A stretch of DNA of 19,386 nt from JAKVCB01 sp963578605 (GTDB lineage: Bacteria; Planctomycetota; Planctomycetia; Pirellulales; Lacipirellulaceae), in contig CAUZEA010000103.1 of the NCBI GenBank assembly GCA_963578605.1, positions 1 to 19,386 of the forward strand, read 5' to 3'. Positions 1-7,067 of the stretch are shown here, piece by piece; position 1 is the stretch's first letter; each line of letters opens with the position of its first letter. The notes below the pieces were generated by a model. The model saw nothing but the letters and a program-made list of their open reading frames with translations, made no database searches and was not told the DNA's origin. Made by a program: the position numbers and the translations under genes.

Positions 1-923
1 GAAGCTGCCTGTTGCTCGGGGCTATCATAGGTAAGCAGATCACCGGCGATCTGTTCTCGAACAAAACGATCAAAGGGCACATCACGATTCAGTGAGTCAA
101 TCACGTAATCGCGGTATCTCCATGCATGTTCGGCAATCACCCTACCCGATGTGCCAATCTGATCTGCGTACCCGACAAGGTCCAACCAATGTCGAGCCCA
201 CCGTTCACCAAACGCAGGTGATGCCAGCAGCCGATCAACCACCTTTTCATGAGCCCTTGGTGATTTGTCCGCCACGAAACGGTGAATATCTTCAACGGTG
301 GGTGGCAGGCCTGTCAGATCAAGACTGACCCGACGCAGCCACGTGTAACGATCTGTATCTTCAGCCGGGCCCAATCCTTTTTGTTCAAGCCGGCTGAGGA
401 TAAAGTAGTCGCTTGCGACAAGTGGCCAGGAGTTATCTCCCACCGAAGGCCGTGGAGAATCCGTGATCGCTTGAAATGCCCAATGGTCTTGGCTAGCGTC
501 GGCGAGCGACAAAGTGACATGGGTCGGTCCCTTTGACCGCGGGTCAGGTGCGCCCATTTCCACCCATTTGACCAGGTCAGAGATGATTGCCTCAGGCAGC
601 TTGCCTTGCGGTGGCATTTTGAGCGACTCGTAGCGGACCGCTTGGATGAGCATGCTCTCCTGGGCACGTCCAGGAACCAGGGCAGGACCGTTTTCGCCAC
701 CTTCCAAAACACCTGCGCGAGAATCCAGTCGCAAACCACCTTTAGGTGTCTTCGCATCGCCTGAATGGCATTCGAAGCAATGTTCGATCAGTACCGGGCG
801 AATGTGGTTTTCAAAGAAATCAAGTTGCTCTTGCGTTGTTTCATCACTCGCAAAGGCCAATCCACCAACAAACCAACCCCATCCAAAACCAAGCCAGTAG
901 ATGCCATTTCTGATTGGGTCCAT
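1..923 (-). CDS. Planctomycete cytochrome C (PSCyt1) + DUF1549 protein, 3' part beyond window
   Basis: A leftward gene whose C-terminal part lies outside the window; 307 codons are visible. The ATG at 923-921 is preceded directly by an in-frame TGA, so it is the first possible start. The N-terminus has a Sec-type signal (hydrophobic stretch GFGWGWFVGGLAFA, about residues 12-25). A PSCyt1 domain follows, with the heme motif CFECH near residue 48 and a later LKMPPQGKLP segment typical of the distal ligand loop. From about residue 165 the sequence is DUF1549 (PSCyt2), recognisable by LRRVSLDLTGLPPT, FGERWARHWLDLVGYAD and FDRFVREQIAGDLL. Full-length relatives normally continue into DUF1553, expected further left. 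Such proteins are secreted in planctomycetes and often paired with DUF1501 genes; their reaction is not established. The family call is secure; heme binding is inferred from the CxxCH motif. Confidence 0.93.
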   Translation of the reverse strand, partial: MDPIRNGIYWLGFGWGWFVGGLAFASDETTQEQLDFFENHIRPVLIEHCFECHSGDAKTPKGGLRLDSRAGVLEGGENGPALVPGRAQESMLIQAVRYESLKMPPQGKLPEAIISDLVKWVEMGAPDPRSKGPTHVTLSLADASQDHWAFQAITDSPRPSVGDNSWPLVASDYFILSRLEQKGLGPAEDTDRYTWLRRVSLDLTGLPPTVEDIHRFVADKSPRAHEKVVDRLLASPAFGERWARHWLDLVGYADQIGTSGRVIAEHAWRYRDYVIDSLNRDVPFDRFVREQIAGDLLTYDSPEQQAA

Positions 924-1085
924 TCAGATGCCCTTCAGTGGGTTGGATTTTCCGTCCAAGCAAACACCGTAGTATGCTCAACTTAATCTCTTTTCAGCCA
1001 ACACGCAATCAAGACTGTCGTGGCGGGGTTTGCCACGCGATACTCACACCTACCTGAAAAAGTCGGTTCGACGGAGCAACCAGTA

Positions 1086-1111
1086 CCCCCCTACCCGCTC
1101 CCGCTCCCGCT
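1086..1111 (-). repeat. Short hexanucleotide repeat forming a G-quadruplex-type motif
   Basis: On the plus strand, three perfect CCCGCT units (1094-1111) follow CCCCCC (1086-1091) and TA. On the minus strand this gives four runs of at least three G with loops of 3, 3 and 2 bases, which meets the usual G3+N1-7 quadruplex pattern. It lies 163 bp upstream of the leftward start and about 340 bp upstream of the rightward start. Folding or function is inference. Confidence 0.6.
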
Positions 1112-1436
1112 CACCTTCCGTCTATCATATTGGTACATCCTAATCTGCAAATCGCCCATGCTATTCTTTGGACTGCGGCTAATGTGCTGCAGTGGTAACT
1201 ACCTGGTTGACAATTGGAACTGAGATCCGGCTACCCCTGACTGAGACTCACTGCCACGCGGTCGGATCCGCCCGTAACAAATTGCGTGCTCAGATTCTCG
1301 TGAATGCGCACGATCTTCAGGATCAAGCCACCTGCACCCGGCTTGCAGACTTGGTGCGTGACAACCTCTTGACCACGTGGGGCGCAGACAGGACATCGGG
1401 GACCGTGCAGTCGGGTTTTATGGTTACAATGTGGTA

Positions 1437-1442
1437 AAGGAG
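1437..1442 (+). promoter_or_regulatory. Shine-Dalgarno site fixing the Tat-gene start
   Basis: AAGGAG with six bases to the ATG at 1449. It supports this start over an in-frame ATG at 1377 that would add 24 residues ahead of the twin-arginine motif. Confidence 0.8.
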
Positions 1443-1448
1443 AATCCA

Positions 1449-2984
1449 ATGTCACAAAAATCGACTCGGCGGCGATTCCTGGGAACGGCGGCAGCGTGTG
1501 GGGCCGGAATCGGCATGCAGGAACTCGGTTTCCTCACCAAGTTGCCCCCCGTTTCTGCGGCGGATGCAAAACTCGATGCAAACCTTGTGCGCGTCGGCAA
1601 TGGCGTCGATCCGCTCGTGCGGTTGTTGGAACAGACACCTCGGGATCAGTTACTCGAAGCGGTCGCGGGTAAGGTGCGCAGCGGGACCTCGTATCGCGAG
1701 GTGCTGGCAGCGCTGCTGCTGGCGGGTGTCCGGAACGTCCAGCCGCAGCCGTCGGTTGGCTTCAAGTTCCATGCAGTGCTGGTCGTTAACTCGGCGCATG
1801 TGGCTAGTCGTTCATCACCCGACTCGGACCGTTGGTTGCCGATCTTCTGGGCGCTCGACTACTTCAAGGGCAAACAGCTGGAAGAAGAGCGGACGAGCGG
1901 ATGGAAGATGCAGCCGGTCGAGGAAAGCGCCGTTCCTCCGGCGCGAAAAGCGAAGGCTGCATTCATCGAGGCGATGGAAAACTGGGACAAGCACGCCGCC
2001 GACATCGCTGTGGTGGGGCTGGTTCGCGCAGCTGGGGCGAATGAAGTGTTTGAATTGTTTTGTCGCTACGGGGCGCGCGACTATCGCTCAATCGGTCACA
2101 AAGCCATCTTCGTTGCCAACAGTTGGAGGACGCTGCAGTGCATCGGCTGGCACCACGCGGAATCTGTTTTGCGGTCGCTCTGCGCCGCACTGTTGAACCA
2201 CTCTGGCCAGCCGAATCCTGCCAGCAGCGATCTGCCCGCCGACAAACCGTGGCGGCGGAACCTGGAGCTGCAAAGGACGGTTCGTGAAGATTGGCTGGAA
2301 GGGGCGGTCGATACAAACGCAACCCGTGACCTGCTCTCAACGTTGCGCAGCGGCTCATCCGACGATGCCGTCGACCTGGGCGTCGAGTTGCTCAACAAAG
2401 GTGTCGCGCCACAGTCGATTTGGAATGCCGTCATGATCGGGTCTGGCGAGCTGTTGATGCGTCAGCCGGGTATCGTCGGGCTCCACTCCCTGACGACAGC
2501 GAATGCTCTGCATTATGCATACCAAGCGAGCGGCAACGATTCGACACGGCAAATGCTACTGTTGCAGAACTGTGCGTTCCTGCCGATGTTTCGTCAATCG
2601 GCAATGGGCCGCGGCCAGCTGCGCGACGTGACCGTCGACGACCTGGCACCCGCCGAACCAAGTGACGCGCTGCCGGCAGAAGCCATCGCAGAGATTTTTG
2701 CCGATGTGAGCACCAACCGTGATCGCGCCGCGTCCAAGATCAGAAGCTTTCTGCAGGCGGGCGGCGACGCTCGACAAATCATCAATACGGCACGACGATT
2801 GATCTTCCTCAAGGGGCACAACGCCCATGACTACAAATTCAGTTCGGCCGTGCTCGAGGATTACGACCACGTAAGCCACGACTGGCAAGACCTGTTTCTC
2901 GCTCTTGGCGTTTACAACCTCCGCGGCTCCGGCGATCGCGATAATCGTCTGGTAACACGCGCGCACGAGGCGCTGGGAACCTGA
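1449..2984 (+). CDS. Tat-exported, His-rich, internally duplicated protein of unknown function
   Basis: A protein of 511 residues. The N-terminus reads STRRRFLGTAAACGAG (residues 5-20), a classical twin-arginine signal, so it is probably exported folded, perhaps with a cofactor. The rest looks mostly helical. Reading shows two related halves offset by about 238-241 residues. The motif H-x5-N-x2-H occurs at H108/N114/H117 and again at H346/N352/H355. A GH(K/N)A motif occurs at H217 and again at H457. A further His lies at H236 and H477. Flanking segments also align, for example REVLAALLLAGVRN with QSIWNAVMIGSGELL, and the stretches leading into both GHxA motifs. Repeated His in helices suggests metal binding, which is inference. 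I do not recognise the family; a distant relation to questin-oxidase-like proteins is a guess that I could not confirm. Its neighbours are transcribed in the opposite direction, so it is probably a single-gene unit. Confidence 0.85.
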   Translation: MSQKSTRRRFLGTAAACGAGIGMQELGFLTKLPPVSAADAKLDANLVRVGNGVDPLVRLLEQTPRDQLLEAVAGKVRSGTSYREVLAALLLAGVRNVQPQPSVGFKFHAVLVVNSAHVASRSSPDSDRWLPIFWALDYFKGKQLEEERTSGWKMQPVEESAVPPARKAKAAFIEAMENWDKHAADIAVVGLVRAAGANEVFELFCRYGARDYRSIGHKAIFVANSWRTLQCIGWHHAESVLRSLCAALLNHSGQPNPASSDLPADKPWRRNLELQRTVREDWLEGAVDTNATRDLLSTLRSGSSDDAVDLGVELLNKGVAPQSIWNAVMIGSGELLMRQPGIVGLHSLTTANALHYAYQASGNDSTRQMLLLQNCAFLPMFRQSAMGRGQLRDVTVDDLAPAEPSDALPAEAIAEIFADVSTNRDRAASKIRSFLQAGGDARQIINTARRLIFLKGHNAHDYKFSSAVLEDYDHVSHDWQDLFLALGVYNLRGSGDRDNRLVTRAHEALGT

Positions 2985-3276
2985 TCCTGCAAGGCCGCGC
3001 ATTACGTCATCCTTGCAAATTTCGGTGGCAAACTTTTGGTAATGGTCATCGCCACCGAGTTCGTGGTCGGTGAAGACTCGGCCGGCGAAAGCCAAGAACC
3101 GCTTCAACTGGGCAGCAGTGCTGCCAGCGATCACGGTTCGGATCAGGCGGAGGTTCAAGCAGCATTGGCTGGGCACCCCCCGAGAGAACGCGAACTGGCA
3201 GAACAAGTTCGTTGAGAAATGGCGTGAACAGCCAAAATGGATTTCAGCCAAACACACAAGGTTGTGTTCGTGTTGC
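2985..3276. other. Convergent spacer, no assigned gene
   Basis: Region between the stops of the rightward Tat gene and the leftward WD40 gene. All frames are fairly open because of base composition. A minus-strand frame through about 2990-3257 reads protein-like (for example AAQLKRFLAFAGRVFTDHE), but it continues antisense into the Tat gene, has no visible ribosome site, and matches no family I know. No T-tailed hairpin was seen. Confidence 0.4.
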
Positions 3277-6200
3277 TTAATTGTCCTGCCCGGCCGAGTC
3301 TTCTTTCGGCGGCTCGTGCGGCGCGAACGATCCCCGCAACTTACCGTCCTTTAAATTCCACGCGCGCAGCACACTATCACGACTCCCCGCCACGACCAAC
3401 TCGCCACCGGGGGTGGCAACTGCCGTGTGGACGAAGTCCTTGGCGCCTTCGAGCTTGCGAATCACGCTGCCGTTATCGGTGTTGTGCAGGCGAATCGTCG
3501 AATCACCCGAAGTGGCAAGCACTTCAGACCCAACACTCACAAAAGAAACCGAGGTAACTTCTTTCAGGTAACCTTCAATGGTACGTTTTTGCTCGCCCGT
3601 ACTTGGATCCCACACCTTGATCACGTGGTCGGCGCCCGCGCTAGCCAGTCGCCGGCCATTCGCCTGCCAGGCAACGTCGAGCGCGTGATGTGTGTGTCCC
3701 AAAAAATTGTACACCAATTGACCGTCGTCGACTTGAAACGTCTTGACCAATTGATCGGCCGCACTGGAGGCAATGGTTTTACCGTCGGGAGAAAACTCCA
3801 CCGCAAACACGGTGTCGCTGTGAGCGTCATCTATCACATACACCAGCTGCCCATCGGCCACTTGCCAGATTTTGAGCTCGCCACTCCGTGACGGTTCACC
3901 GCTACCAGTCGCAAGCAGCTTTCCGTCGGGGCTAAAGTCCAACGCCAACACGCGGTCCACAAGCTGTGCGGGTTCATCGACGTGCCCGATCGTCCGCTCC
4001 AAAACCCATTTTGGCTGCACCTGCCAGACAACCATTTTTCCGTCGACGGCGAAGGCAACGAGACTCGTGTCCTGTGCGAAGCGGACGGTATGAATCGGGC
4101 CTGGTTGATCGTTGAGGGTCAGGAACAGATCCCCGGTAGAGGCGTCCAGGAGCTGAATTCGGTGTTCTACATCGCCCAAAGCCAGGTACGTATTGTCATG
4201 AGCAAAGGCTACAGCTGTGATTTGCGTTCGACTTGCTTCGGCAGCTTTCGCCGTTTCGTTTCTTCTTTGTTCGTGGTCTTTTTGTACTTGTTCTGCGGCA
4301 GCCAGTTCTTCTGTTGCTTGTGAGGTCTTCTGTTTTGCCTGCTCCAAATTTTGGGATGCAATCTTTCCGGCCGCGATCAAGCTTTCTTTCTTCTTTTCCG
4401 CCACCTGCACTTCCGCAACAACTTGCGCGAATTTTCTTGCGAGTATCTCGACCTGTTTCTTGTTCGATTCGACTGCACTTTCCGCAGCCTCGTTGGCTAC
4501 AGCCAATTGGGCCAACAGAGCTTCGTCTATTTCATTTTGTTTTGAAACAGATTCCTGAAGCGCCTGCTCGACGGCTGCCAGGGCATCGTTAAAAGATTGG
4601 TCGTCCGGATACTCCAAAGCGTCTTGTCGAGTCGTCTGCAAGAGTTGCGCGAGCCGCTGTAAAGCTTGCGCAGATTGTTTCACTGACTCGGCTGCCAACG
4701 ACTGAGATCGATTTACCTGCTGCAGGATGACATTGGCCGCCGCAACGGCTTGTTCGGCGGCGGTTTTCTTCTGCTCTGCTTTTTTTGCCCTTTCGATCGC
4801 CTGAGCTAATTTGATTTCAGCCGCTGCTTGAGCCTTGTTGGACTGCGCGAGCGCTTTCTCACTCTCTTGCAACTGCTTTTCGGCAGCTTCCTTCATACTC
4901 TTGTGGTGGGCAACTTCGGTCTCGGCTAACTGGACGACGCGATCCAATTCCGGGATCCTTGCGCGAATGCGTTGATCTCCTTTGAACTCAGCAACTAACT
5001 GGCCATCTGTGAGATTCCACAATTTCGCGACGCGATCCTTGGTAACACCAACCAACCTTTTGCCGTCTGGCCGCACTGCAAGAGCAGTGATCGCCGAACC
5101 GGCGTCAAACTTTTGTAACTGTGATCCTTGATCGGCATCCCAAATGCGAAACGTCCCGTCGAGGCTCCCCGACACAAACTGGTGCGATGCGCCAGGCAAG
5201 CTCGCCAGCGCAGTAATCTCCCCTTCGTGACCGCTCAACTCCCGAACTGGTGTGGCCGGCTTGGCCTCCAGGTCACCGCCAAGGTCGTCGTCGCCGGGAA
5301 CACCTTGCTCATCCGTGGCCGTCTTTGTAGCCAATTCGGGTGTAGCCCAAACGCGGATTACATTGTCTCCTTCCCCCGTGATGATCTGACTTCCTTGATT
5401 GATCACGGTCATCGCATGCACGGCGGCGGGCACTGTAAATCCGGCCACTTGATGGCCTTCACTCACGTTCCAGATGCGAATCGTCTTGTCCGGTGCAGCC
5501 GAGACCAGCCACATTCCGTCGTCAGAAAATACCAGTGCCGTGACCGGCTCATTGTGTCCTTCGAGCCGGCGGACATCATACTCACCGGTAAGATCCAGCA
5601 AACGGATTACTCCCGATGACTCTCCGCTAGCAACCCACCTCGAATTGGCAGTCATAGCCAACACCCCGGGCGTCACGCCAATATCGGCCTCAGATAAGCG
5701 GGCATTGGGTGACCGGCGCCACAGCTTCACCGTACGATAACCACCCGAGGCCAACAGGTCTGCCTTGGGACTGAAGGCGAGTGATTGCACCGTATCCAGA
5801 TGAGCTACTTGAAGCGGATTTTGATCGCTGCTGTTCGACAAATTAGCATCGACCAGTTGCGCCACAAGTCGAAAGGTGGGCACGTGGTAAACGAACAGTT
5901 GGTTGCCACGCCCGCAGGCCACGTATTGCCCATCCTGCGAAATCGCGGTGGCGAGAATCGGTTGGGATTCATGGGAAACTGGCTGCCATGTCAACGGTTT
6001 TTTGCCGCCGGTAACCGTACCCTCCGCTCCCTCGTCTATCCACTTCTTGATCAAACCCAACTCGTCAGGCGTCAATGGTTTGGCACCCTGGTCGTTGTCA
6101 ACCGGAGGCATAACCGGTTCTTCCAAATGAGCCGCCACAAGCAACAACAAACTCTCAAGACTTTTGGTCGGTACGACTGCGGGTCCACCTGAACCTCCTT

Positions 6201-6495
6201 GCTGGATCGTCTGCGGAGTTTCCAGGATAAGTTCGTTTTCGGCGCCAGTTGCATTGTGGCAGGCCAAACAGCTCTTTCGCAGGATTGGTAAAATCTCTTT
6301 CTCAAAATCGACCGGTTCGGTTCGATCCAATTCGGCAATGGAGATTGGCATTGGGTCTTCTGCGAACGTCCGTGTACTAGTTTCAGTCAGCAAGAGTAGC
6401 AGAATCAGAAAGCAGCCAACCTTCCATCGAGGTCCCGGGTAGCCGGTTGCCAGTACGATGCACGGGCGCCGCGAAAAAGGCATGTCGTGAGCCAT
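3277..6495 (-). CDS. Secreted c-type cytochrome (PSCyt1) / WD40 protein with central coiled coil
   Basis: A protein of 1072 residues from the ATG at 6495. A Sec signal (core CFLILLLLLTETSTRTFA) ends near residue 45. The PSCyt1-type heme domain spans about 60-160, with CLACH at 76-80 and an MPP segment at about 129. WD40 repeats run about 168-505 (for example DKTIRIWN, DGTFRIWD), then a long Ala/Glu/Lys/Gln-rich coiled coil of about 250 residues (506-758), then more WD40 repeats (758-1053; VKTFQVDDG, HVIKVWD). An extracytoplasmic scaffold able to hold heme is the likely picture; partners are unknown. Heme-WD40 fusions are known in planctomycetes, but the coiled coil splitting the repeats is notable. 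The frame stays open to a TTG at 6606, but a TATAAT box at 6597-6592 makes that start unlikely. ATGs at 6567 and 6483 are alternatives, and no start has a good Shine-Dalgarno site. Confidence 0.92.
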   Translation of the reverse strand: MAHDMPFSRRPCIVLATGYPGPRWKVGCFLILLLLLTETSTRTFAEDPMPISIAELDRTEPVDFEKEILPILRKSCLACHNATGAENELILETPQTIQQGGSGGPAVVPTKSLESLLLLVAAHLEEPVMPPVDNDQGAKPLTPDELGLIKKWIDEGAEGTVTGGKKPLTWQPVSHESQPILATAISQDGQYVACGRGNQLFVYHVPTFRLVAQLVDANLSNSSDQNPLQVAHLDTVQSLAFSPKADLLASGGYRTVKLWRRSPNARLSEADIGVTPGVLAMTANSRWVASGESSGVIRLLDLTGEYDVRRLEGHNEPVTALVFSDDGMWLVSAAPDKTIRIWNVSEGHQVAGFTVPAAVHAMTVINQGSQIITGEGDNVIRVWATPELATKTATDEQGVPGDDDLGGDLEAKPATPVRELSGHEGEITALASLPGASHQFVSGSLDGTFRIWDADQGSQLQKFDAGSAITALAVRPDGKRLVGVTKDRVAKLWNLTDGQLVAEFKGDQRIRARIPELDRVVQLAETEVAHHKSMKEAAEKQLQESEKALAQSNKAQAAAEIKLAQAIERAKKAEQKKTAAEQAVAAANVILQQVNRSQSLAAESVKQSAQALQRLAQLLQTTRQDALEYPDDQSFNDALAAVEQALQESVSKQNEIDEALLAQLAVANEAAESAVESNKKQVEILARKFAQVVAEVQVAEKKKESLIAAGKIASQNLEQAKQKTSQATEELAAAEQVQKDHEQRRNETAKAAEASRTQITAVAFAHDNTYLALGDVEHRIQLLDASTGDLFLTLNDQPGPIHTVRFAQDTSLVAFAVDGKMVVWQVQPKWVLERTIGHVDEPAQLVDRVLALDFSPDGKLLATGSGEPSRSGELKIWQVADGQLVYVIDDAHSDTVFAVEFSPDGKTIASSAADQLVKTFQVDDGQLVYNFLGHTHHALDVAWQANGRRLASAGADHVIKVWDPSTGEQKRTIEGYLKEVTSVSFVSVGSEVLATSGDSTIRLHNTDNGSVIRKLEGAKDFVHTAVATPGGELVVAGSRDSVLRAWNLKDGKLRGSFAPHEPPKEDSAGQDN

Positions 6496-6497
6496 GG

Positions 6498-6547
6498 TGA
6501 AGGTTTGGAATGAGAAGAATTGTGAAGGTTTAGAAGGAAGAAGAACC
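6498..6547. repeat. Imperfect 25-bp tandem duplication in the WD40 leader
   Basis: Two adjacent 25-base units (6498-6522 and 6523-6547). Both begin TGAAGGTTT; the first 16 bases agree except at two positions, and the ends diverge. On the transcribed minus strand this is a pyrimidine-rich leader just before the chosen start. Function is unknown; it may simply be a slippage product. Confidence 0.45.
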
Positions 6548-6591
6548 GTATCGCGTAAAGCGATCATTCCGCAGACTCGATGATTTCTATC

Positions 6592-6597
6592 ATTATA
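6592..6597 (-). promoter_or_regulatory. Candidate -10 box for the WD40 gene
   Basis: The minus strand reads TATAAT at 6597-6592, about 100 bp upstream of the chosen start. The hexamer 17 bases upstream is not a recognisable -35 box, so the call rests on the -10 match alone. Confidence 0.35.
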
Positions 6598-6923
6598 AGC
6601 GTCCAAACGACACTCGCACTTGCCCTCTTTTCAATTTTAACCAACAAAGCGACCGCATGGATGAGGATTCTCAGTTGCTATTCGGTTTCCTGGTGTGGTA
6701 GAATCCTGGTTAGATCTGTGATCACAACCCCGTCGAGAATAGACGTGAGAATCACAAATCTAGACCAGTCACCACAACCAAAGAAGCCGTCCAGAATCAA
6801 CTTTTGAGTTTGTGGTTGAGTCGTGTCAACTGCCCGGCTTGAGCGTGGTGCCTACCCCACAATTAAATTTTGGACCGCTTCATTTTGGAGAGTTGAACAC
6901 ATTCTAACAGTTTGAAGCAATCT

Positions 6924-6948
6924 ACTTTTCAAACCCAAGTTTGAAAGT
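6924..6948. promoter_or_regulatory. Inverted repeat upstream of the BIG2-DUF1549 operon
   Basis: The arms ACTTTTCAAAC and GTTTGAAAGT pair across a CCAA centre with one bulged T. No T-run follows, so it is not a normal terminator. It lies just ahead of the candidate promoter at 6962-6987, where a regulator could bind. An operator role is inference. Confidence 0.35.
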
Positions 6949-6961
6949 ACGGAATTGCAGG

Positions 6962-6987
6962 GGAACTGTTGATCCTTACCTTCCGTT
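6962..6987 (+). promoter_or_regulatory. Candidate ECF-sigma promoter of the three-gene operon
   Basis: GGAACT at 6962-6967, sixteen bases, then CGTT at 6984-6987. This resembles the GGAAC / CGT(C/T) pattern of many ECF sigma factors. It would give a 5' leader of roughly 70 bases. Short motifs like this arise by chance, so support is weak. Confidence 0.25.
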
Positions 6988-7056
6988 CCTATTCGTGCCG
7001 ATTCGCGTTTATGCGTGGTTAGTCAATCAGTGACTTGCAGAACGTGCACTCGGGCC

Positions 7057-7060
7057 GGAG
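7057..7060 (+). promoter_or_regulatory. Shine-Dalgarno site selecting the GTG start at 7068
   Basis: GGAG with seven bases to the GTG at 7068. The other upstream in-frame candidates, TTG 7035 and GTG 7044, have no such site. Confidence 0.6.
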
Positions 7061-7067
7061 AACTTCG

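Larger units (their letters stand above)
924..1448. other. Divergent intergenic spacer, 525 bp
   Basis: Spacer between the leftward PSCyt1 gene and the rightward Tat-signal gene. Short open frames occur but none has a convincing start, composition or family resemblance. It holds a C-rich hexanucleotide repeat at 1086-1111 (listed separately) and, at its right end, the Shine-Dalgarno site of the Tat gene. A TTGACA occurs at 1207-1212 but has no matching -10 box at normal spacing. Both promoters should lie here, but I cannot place them. Confidence 0.6.
6607..7067. other. Divergent intergenic spacer between WD40 gene and BIG2-DUF1549 operon
   Basis: About 460 bp with no supported gene. It is more AT-rich than the flanking genes and carries three candidate control elements, each listed separately: an inverted repeat at 6924-6948, an ECF-type promoter candidate at 6962-6987, and the Shine-Dalgarno site at 7057-7060. 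An in-frame TAG at 7020-7022 limits how far the rightward gene can extend upstream. Confidence 0.6.

Noticed and set aside
1094..1111. CRISPR or larger repeat array at the CCCGCT units
   Set aside because: Only three 6-base units without spacers; it is a simple repeat.
1207..1235. TTGACA at 1207-1212 as a -35 box for the Tat gene
   Set aside because: No -10-like hexamer occurs at 16-18 bases spacing (the region reads GCTACCCC), and it lies far from the start.
2556..3257. A 233-residue leftward open frame overlapping the 3' end of the Tat gene
   Set aside because: Most of it is antisense to the clearly coding Tat gene, it lacks a ribosome site, and I recognise no domain. Only its spacer part is kept as a low-interest finding.
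4217..4592. Open frames antisense to the coiled-coil part of the WD40 gene
   Set aside because: They are Phe/Ser/Leu-rich reverse translations of the Ala/Glu/Lys-rich coiled coil, with no independent start signals.
6496..6606. N-terminal extension of the WD40 protein to a TTG at 6606 or an ATG at 6567
   Set aside because: The TATAAT box at 6597-6592 lies downstream of the TTG, and the extended N-terminus precedes the signal peptide without a ribosome site. ATG 6567 remains possible but less attractive.
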